Source of the DNA: Reticulitermes lucifugus
Lineage: Eukaryota; Arthropoda; Insecta; Blattodea; Rhinotermitidae
NCBI GenBank assembly: GCA_026260175.1
Contig: JAKCWW010006604.1
Coordinates: forward strand, 5,795 to 31,664
Length of the DNA: 25,870 bases
Reading direction: 5' to 3'
The notes below the pieces were generated by a model. That model was not told the DNA's origin. It searched no databases and saw only the letters and a program-made list of their open reading frames with translations. How positions within the stretch are numbered: the stretch's first letter is position 1; every line of letters starts with the position of its first letter. This document shows, one piece after another, positions 20,081-25,870 of the stretch. The position numbers were made by a program, and so were the translations under genes.

Positions 20081-20258
20081 TGTCTTCTTCTTTCTCATTT
20101 TTATCTCTTTCTTCCCCTCTACTCTTCCTATTTCCTCATCTCTTTTTGTCACTTCCGTCAGTTCTTCCTTTTTTTCTTTGTTACATCCATTTTTACACTT
20201 TCCTTTTCTTTCTTACCTTCTCCTCCCTTTATTCCTTTCTTTCCTTCCTCTCTTCTAT
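20081..20258. repeat. Polypyrimidine tract, about 180 bases
   Basis: Nearly all bases are C or T (TCTTCTTCTTTCTC, CTTTCTTCCCCTCT, TTCCTTCCTCTCTTC and similar) with no fixed period. The Phe/Ser/Leu-rich open frames here (20063-20335 and 20080-20262) are by-products of this composition. Confidence 0.85.
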
Positions 20259-20340
20259 ATGACTCCGTTTCACGCAAATTTTACACCAGTCAAAACAGTA
20301 TCACTTATTTTATAAGCATATACACGCGTGTGTAATAGAG

Positions 20341-20505
20341 AGGAGTCGTTGTGTAATTTAAGGTATTTTACAGGAATTTACCTGGAAAATCTGAAGAAAA
20401 CCTCGAAAAAATCCTCTGCATGATAGTCTATGTTTCGGCAGAGATTCGAATTGGTAACCTCCTGAACACAAGTCAGAGTTGTCGCTTGACGTCCCATGCT
20501 CGGTA
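20341..20505 (-). repeat. tRNA-derived SINE (family E), minus strand
   Basis: On the minus strand, TTCAGGAGGTTACCAATTCGAATCTCTGCC includes the B-box-like ATTCGAATCTC. It is followed by GGATTTTTTCGAGGTTTTC and a CCAGGTAAATTCCTG segment. I recognise this head-plus-body layout from insect SINEs. The A box is poor. The 63-codon minus-strand frame across it (20549-20358) is a by-product. No second copy is in the window. Confidence 0.65.
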
Positions 20506-22881
20506 AATTCCCTCATTTCTGATAAACGGAGAAATAAGCCGACTTGCAAAACCAGAGAAGTGGATGTGTATTACGCAGCTTATAAACAATGTTTGCTAAA
20601 ATCACGACTACGACCTGTCAACAGATACTGTTCTTTGTTTGGTTAGCAAAGCGCAAAGGAATTTGTCCTTTCTGAAACACGGGTTTAGTAGTTCTAAACT
20701 GAGACCAGCGAAACAGAAACACCTTACCCGTGTTTATTGAAAGTCATTTACCTATAACATTCCTTTACTAGTACTTTATTATATTTAAAACTTACTTTTT
20801 ACCACTCGTCCGCTATTTTCTTTCACGTTGAGAGGACACTGTTACAGCATCCAGAGTTTTATGTGAATTGCAGTTTTGTTCATCGCTGAAGACTAAAATT
20901 ATCAAGACAAATTTAACCAGCTTTGAAGAACCACAAAATCCTTACAAATAGTAGGCATGCATTCGTTATAATTACTGCTGGTACTTAGAGGCTCTACGGA
21001 AAGGTGGCGCAAGGAAACCCCTGCACTTGTCGAAACTAGGAGCCTGGTCATATATCCAGTAGCCATTCAGAGACTGTAATTAAAAGGTATAAAAAACAAC
21101 TACCGTTGGTCCATTCGTGAATCATGTGTCACGGTAATCACTTTCATAATTTAAAGGAATATTGATGCCATAGCAGCAGTTCAATAGCAATCCTGCTAAT
21201 TTTACGATTTTCCTGTAAGAAAGAGAAAAAACTATATTGGACGGTCACAGATGGAAGCCACTTCAAATGACAGGCGATGTCATCATTCAGTCCACTTGAA
21301 AGCTGTAATGACGGCAGGGTTATTAGATGTCAGAGATGGGATTTCACTGCCGTGAAGTTAATGAGGCTTCCATGTAGTGGATCCTAATAACTCCAAACAT
21401 AAAAAAATGTTTATGCTATAGTCCTTTTTTAGAACGTAATGCTCATGTAGCTACTTAAGAACTCACCAATAATGTACTGAAACTGTGAAGTTTACAAGAA
21501 TCCCTTGACAGGTACCTTTTCTGACGAATCCAGTCTACAGCCTCACATCCTAATTTTTACAACTTAATTTTAATATTATTCCACACCAAAGCTTATGTAT
21601 TTAATTGGTACCTTCTCTTCAGGAGTTCCGACCAATGTTTTGTATATATATTTCTCATGTGGTACATTCGTACTAGATGCTCAGTCCATCCCATCTTGGG
21701 TGAGTTTATCACCCTAATAGGATGTGAGTCGTGTTATGCTATCGCAGCGTTATCTTGGATATTTATTAAAAATTATAGTGTCAAAATTGGCAGATTTGTT
21801 TCTCAATGTATTAAATTGACTGTACTGAGGGATGAGCAAGATGGATCTGCAAGTAGAATCTGGATGTGGGGAGTAGCGACTGTGGAACGATCTACTGGTG
21901 ACCGGTAAACTGGGCCCACGAGACAAGCAACAGAAAACTTGTCAGCCTTTGTCGTATGTCAAGCGTCAGGATAAGGAGTGATGTAACAAGGGAAGATTTA
22001 GACAAACTTAGACAAAGAGGTCTCTGAAAGTTGATATTCATTCTTAACCTGGGGCCAGGTAGTCTAAGTTATAAAGGATGGGATAACTGTTTGCAGACAT
22101 ATCAACCCAACAATTACGGCACTGTTTCTAAATTTTTTTTACCTGTGGCACTTTCGGAATATTCGTTCATTTATTCCACCTCGCTTTAGAATTAGAATAC
22201 TCAAATGTATAATAAGCGTAAGTGCGTTTTAAACAATTTCATTTGTTTTATAAAATACAAAATTATTTTAGAGATGGAAGATTATGAAGTCTTGGTACCA
22301 TTATTAATTTCAAGTGTTCAAGAAAATTCAGTTCTTTCCAAATTTTATATAAAGATTTATAGAAACCCCATGTCCCTCTGTAAATCTGTTTGCGTTAGTG
22401 TGCCTAAGGAACACTTTTATTGGTCTTTCATTTTCAAAATTTCGTTTTGCGCATCAATTCTGTCATTCCTGCATTCAAAACTTCTTGGCCGCGGCCACTG
22501 TGCCTCGGCACACCGGGTGACAACTAGTGGGTTAGGGAATGGCAGGGAATACACCAGGTATAGTATAACGAATTAAGTTGTGTGAAGAGGAGTAGCAGAA
22601 AAAACTTACTAACTTCTTCGAAGCGAAACGGAAGAGGGCTGAAGTGTGCTTTCCATTTCTGGAAGTTCTGGATAACATTGTGAAGGCTACAGTGAAACCA
22701 TTTCAATTATATTTTTCCTTTAGATACACCTGAAGTAGCGTAACTGCACGAAATGCTATAAATATTCTTAGTGGACGATATCCTGTTGTGTTTCATAAAT
22801 CATAGTATAATGAGAATATAGTCCAATGCAACTCTTCTGTTACAAAATTATTAAACCTTCTGAATATGAAAGTCCTACTTG

Positions 22882-22958
22882 TTACGACCCCATCGGGTTT
22901 TCATGAGGCTTGTAAAAATATATTTTATAGGCCTGATGATGATCCGATAGGATCCAAA
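22882..22958. repeat. Imperfect inverted repeat (foldback type)
   Basis: TTACGACCCCATCGGGTTTTCATGAGG at 22882-22908 is an imperfect reverse complement of CCTGATGATGATCCGATAGGATCCAAAC at 22932-22958, with AT-rich sequence between. The second arm resembles a widespread insect repeat with a CCTGATGATGG...CGAAAC core. Confidence 0.5.
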
Positions 22959-23329
22959 CATGTTTCATTTTTGTAAAAAAAGAGATTTATTTCTTCCTGT
23001 AATAAAAGAGCTATGTTGGACTGCACTGTTCGATTTATATTCATGCTTCAGATTTACGTATGTAACACTCAAAACAATCTGCTAGTTTGATATTAAGGGA
23101 TTCCTTCTAACCCAGTTCACATGATACTGAGTGTTGTGATGCCCTTGAACAAAAAAGATGAGTCGTTTCTACTCCACGCTCCCAAGAATATGATCATCAA
23201 AATATTAACAACTCTAATTTTAACTGTTTCTTTGTAACTAATTCGCTTACTAAACAACCCCATGGAACAAAGTCCTTTTTGAGAAGCTAACTTTTCCTCA
23301 GCTGTCCAAGGAGTTCTATTCTTATTACG

Positions 23330-23705
23330 GAACCTGACGGTTCAATAGCACATTTAGTGTACTCCGCCATTTTTCCATATCCTGAGCCATATTAATCCAG
23401 TCCACATCATCACAGACTGGTTCTTTAAGATTTATTATAATTTATTTTTCCATCTAAGATGAAGTCTTCGAAGTACTGTCCTTTCTTCTGACTTTCCCAC
23501 CAAAATTCTGAATGTTTTTCTCTTCTCGTCCGTACGTGCTATATTCTGTGCCCATCTCATCCTCCTTTATTTGATCACCCTAATAATATTTGTTGAGGAA
23601 TGTAAGTACAGATCATGAAGCTTTTCATTGTACGGTTTAATCCATCTTTCAGTTATTCCTCCCTCTTAGGCCCACATATCTCTACAGCATCATGCTCCAT
23701 ACTCA
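23330..23705 (-). pseudogene. Non-LTR retrotransposon reverse transcriptase C-terminus, broken
   Basis: Read on the minus strand from about 23705: GPKREE, then EKLHDLYLHSSTNIIRVIK, a TAA stop, RRMRWAQNIARTDEKRK, FRILVGKSEERTVLRR, two stops, and in another frame CDDVDWINMAQDMEKWR and LNVLLNRQV. This follows the order of the C-terminal region of a common insect LINE-type reverse transcriptase (GPKRDEV, LHDLY, RMRWAGHVARM, RILVGKPEGKRPLGRPR, DWIDLAQDRDQWR), as I recall it. It has at least three stops and several frame changes, so it is dead. It is inserted antisense to the receptor gene. The 9406-9530 fragment is the preceding part of the same kind of protein. Confidence 0.8.
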
Positions 23706-24085
23706 TATTTCATTCATCACCGATGCTGCATAATCGTCGCAGTTGACAGCGTCATTAAATAAGGCACTTCTCATTTCTCAGAAGTGGAATAAATAAATTT
23801 AAAACGTTACAGTCTGAATTGAATTCCACTGTCTGAGAACAGGATTTAGCCAGCGTCTCTTGTGGACAGGGTAATCCAGTTTTCGGGTTTCACGTAAACT
23901 GTGTATTTTTAGACTTTCTAAGTAACTATCAGCGTCTGAAGAAGGGCTCTGTATGCTTACCACATATTTGATAGGCAAGAAACATATACAAATAAAGAAT
24001 TCGTGACTTTTAATTGTCATTTAACTGTGATACCATTTGCTGTGATTACACAGCGTCGGTGCTGGATAACGTAGAAGTATGGGGC

Positions 24086-24230
24086 TTTGGTGGATTGCTA
24101 CTGAGAGGGGAAGGCCGAAGTACTCGGAGAGAAACATGTCCCAGTGCCACTTTGTCTACCACAAATCCCACATGGACTGGTCTGGCATAAATCCCGAGCC
24201 TCGGCGGTGAGAGTTCGACGACTGACTGCA
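24086..24230 (-). repeat. Repeat family C, copy 4
   Basis: TTGGTGGATTGCTACTGAGAGG, GAAGTACTCGGAGAGAAACATG and CCCAGTGCCACTTTGTCTAC, followed by CACAAATCCCACATGGACTGG, match copies 1 to 3. It ends with a CCCGAGCCTCGGCGGTGAGAG segment equivalent to the GGCCTCCGCGGTGGGAG of copy 1. Confidence 0.8.
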
Positions 24231-24717
24231 AGGCCTATTTAGTGATAATGGACAGATCAAAGGAGTAGGTAGATGGCAGTCTTAGCGCGGCTTCATGATA
24301 TATTCTACGGGCCTAACATTTAAATTTTCGATTCAAAAAACGCTTCTAAATAATGTTGTTAGTTTTAAATTTCTTGGCATATAGTCCTGCTCTCAGCATT
24401 TTCATGAACAGAACTGTAACTTGAGCAATGTCATTACTTCTGGTGTAAGCAAAAGTCCGAGGTTTCGCTTCAGAATCTTACATGTGTTACGCCTAAAGGA
24501 GGGCCGCATTTATGCAGTCTCATGTATTCACAATTCAATTCTGTAGCTAGCAATAATTTAACCGATACGCAACCAGAGTGGAGCATTGTTTGTACTGCGC
24601 CCTTGCGTCCCTGGGGACACGAGTGAAATTTGTTTTGCATTTAGTTTCGCGCTGCCCCATCTGCATATCTTCACACATATATTATTCATCAGGGCACTTT
24701 GCATTATTAGTTTATTT

Positions 24718-24742
24718 ACACACAGGATGTGGTCCTGTGTGT
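24718..24742. repeat. Perfect 10-bp inverted repeat, 5-nt loop
   Basis: ACACACAGGA, loop TGTGG, then TCCTGTGTGT. No T-run or other sign of function; likely chance. Confidence 0.6.
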
Positions 24743-25577
24743 TTCGTCATAAGGCAGGAAACAGACGGATATTATGGTGGAGGATTAGAGAACTGTCTCA
24801 CTGTCAAATGATTGGCAAGGCTAATCGGGTTAGCGTACACAAATTTTAACCCAGAAAGTGTAAGAAAATATGTATGTATGTTATTTATTTATGTGTTTCT
24901 TATACACAGAAGAGACTTTGGGTGGAAATTATAAAAACTATATCCGTAACCCCAATCAGTATCTTCACAGTATCGACATTTTATCACTGAACTAACTTAG
25001 CTAACGTCCCTTCGTCATAATCTGCGCATTTCACCAAATAGTGTGGTCTATTTTACGAGGGTCATCACTTAGCACAGAGAAATTATTAACATGATGAATC
25101 AACGGGACATCTATCAGAAGTGCGACATGAGAAATTTATTCAGCGTCAGTCTGGAAAACATCATCCAAAATGCCACTTCGAGGACCCACAGGAAGTTCCG
25201 CATAAAGTGTACCAAATTTCAGGATGTTATTATATGGTCATTTTTATTAAACATTCCACATCAAAATATACCCGATTATCAGCCGTTATATCGCTACGAG
25301 AATTTTAATCGTTTCAAATACTGTACAACACTGTACGGTGCAAGTTCTTACAAACAACCTTTACGTTTTCTCCCACCACTGGCAAGTACTGTGTTCTTGT
25401 AATTACGTTATGAGACACGCGGAATTATGCATATAGAACGGTAGAATTTATTTTGAGCAGTAATCAATCTAACAGAACCGGAAATTGATAGTCTTTGGTA
25501 TTGTATAATAAAATCCGACTTTTTTCGCATTTTAACGTAACTATGTGAACTTACATAACCAAGTTAGTTATTTAAGT

Positions 25578-25606
25578 TTACCGAGTTAGTTAAACTAACT
25601 CGGTAA
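25578..25606. repeat. 29-bp near-perfect palindrome
   Basis: TTACCGAGTTAGTT, a single A, then the exact reverse complement AACTAACTCGGTAA. A partial further copy of the motif, AAGTTAGTTA, lies at 25561-25570. It sits about 80 bases before the 59-bp tandem array. Confidence 0.9.
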
Positions 25607-25684
25607 GATAAATAAAAATTGACGTCGTCCTTTGTAGTATTATGTTTTTCATGTTGTGCAGGCAGCAGGGTAAAAATTCTGCCT

Positions 25685-25870
25685 TTGTTTTGTGGTGTTG
25701 TCTGACACGTGTCACACAGTAGGTTAAGACATAATGGATGTGATTGTTTTGTGGTGTTGTCTATCACGTGTTACACAGTAGGTTAAGTCATAATGGATGT
25801 GTTTGTTTTGTGGTGTTGTCTGACACGTGTTACACAGTAGGTTAAGACATAATGGATGTGTTTGTTTTGT
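25685..25870. repeat. 59-bp tandem array with CACGTG in each unit
   Basis: Three full units (25685-25743, 25744-25802, 25803-25861) and the start of a fourth that is cut by the window end. Units differ by only a few bases. Each has TTGTTTTGTGGTGTTGTCT, then a CACGTG (25706, 25765 and 25824), then ACACAGTAGGTTAAG and CATAATGGATG. The array probably continues beyond the window, so it is the edge of a minisatellite or satellite block. Confidence 0.95.

Larger units (their letters stand above)
17932..25870 (+). other. Presumed first coding intron of the receptor gene
   Basis: No frame in the rest of the window encodes the expected next piece (a C...NGTW...C segment) or a transmembrane helix set. 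The intron therefore appears to exceed 7.9 kb. A very short exon could have been missed by eye. Its repeats are listed separately. The intervals 18596-19424, 20506-22881 and 24231-25577 hold nothing recognisable, apart from the 24718-24742 hairpin. Open frames there, such as 22205-22576 and 25091-25402, have no recognisable family. Confidence 0.6.

Noticed and set aside
20063..20335. Hydrophobic 90-codon frame resembling a membrane protein
   Set aside because: Its Phe/Leu/Ser content is explained by the polypyrimidine tract.
22205..22576. 123-codon plus-strand frame
   Set aside because: No recognisable domain, no splice context that fits the receptor, and composition like the surrounding DNA.
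11137..23160. Shared 16-mer GATGCCCTTGAACAAA at about 11140 and 23139
   Set aside because: The match does not extend on either side, so it is too short to call a repeat.
24578..24849. Two overlapping plus-strand frames in the intron
   Set aside because: Neither resembles a receptor exon and both read the same DNA; possibly an unidentified repeat but not supported here.
25091..25402. 103-codon plus-strand frame as a candidate next receptor exon
   Set aside because: It lacks the cysteine and NGTW-type pattern expected for the rest of the hormone domain and has no transmembrane helices.
25685..25870. CRISPR array
   Set aside because: The 59-bp units are contiguous and similar along their whole length, with no unique spacers and no cas genes, in an animal genome.

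Overview
This window is animal nuclear DNA, most likely from an insect of the cockroach/termite (blattodean) or a wider polyneopteran lineage. It is AT-rich and almost entirely non-coding. It is littered with short tRNA-derived repeats, foldback elements and broken non-LTR retrotransposon pieces of kinds I know from cockroach and termite genomes. It has no operons and no dense coding. The lineage is inferred from repeat style, from the receptor exon and from the flavour of a nuclear mitochondrial insert; it is not proven.

One real gene is supported. Positions 17673-17925 (+) are the first coding exon of a class B (secretin-like) GPCR whose sequence fits the insect CRF-like diuretic hormone 44 receptor. 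The exon encodes the N-terminus and the first four cysteines of the hormone-binding domain, and ends at a GTGAGT splice donor in phase 1. No second exon was recognised in the remaining 7.9 kb, so everything to the right is read as a long first coding intron. Immediately upstream (17441-17658) lies a diverged tandem duplication that holds a short upstream ORF.

Left part (1-8.8 kb): largely featureless AT-rich DNA with two truncated copies of SINE family A, one foldback element (family D), one tRNA-like element and two nine-unit TAA microsatellites. Middle (8.8-16.6 kb): the repeat-rich zone, with four copies of repeat family B, three of family C, one complete minus-strand family A SINE with pol III A and B boxes, a second family D element, and two non-LTR retrotransposon fragments. 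Gene zone: 17.4-17.93 kb.

Right part (intron, 17.93-25.87 kb): a foldback element, a nuclear insertion of mitochondrial 16S rRNA sequence (about 19425-19780), a polypyrimidine tract, another SINE, a minus-strand retrotransposon 3' end, a fourth family C copy, a 29-bp near-perfect palindrome, and the start of a 59-bp tandem array that runs off the window. Each array unit carries a CACGTG.

I found no bacterial, viral or CRISPR system. The points most worth a second look are the duplicated leader of the receptor exon, the CACGTG array, the mitochondrial insert, and the unusually conserved core of repeat family C.
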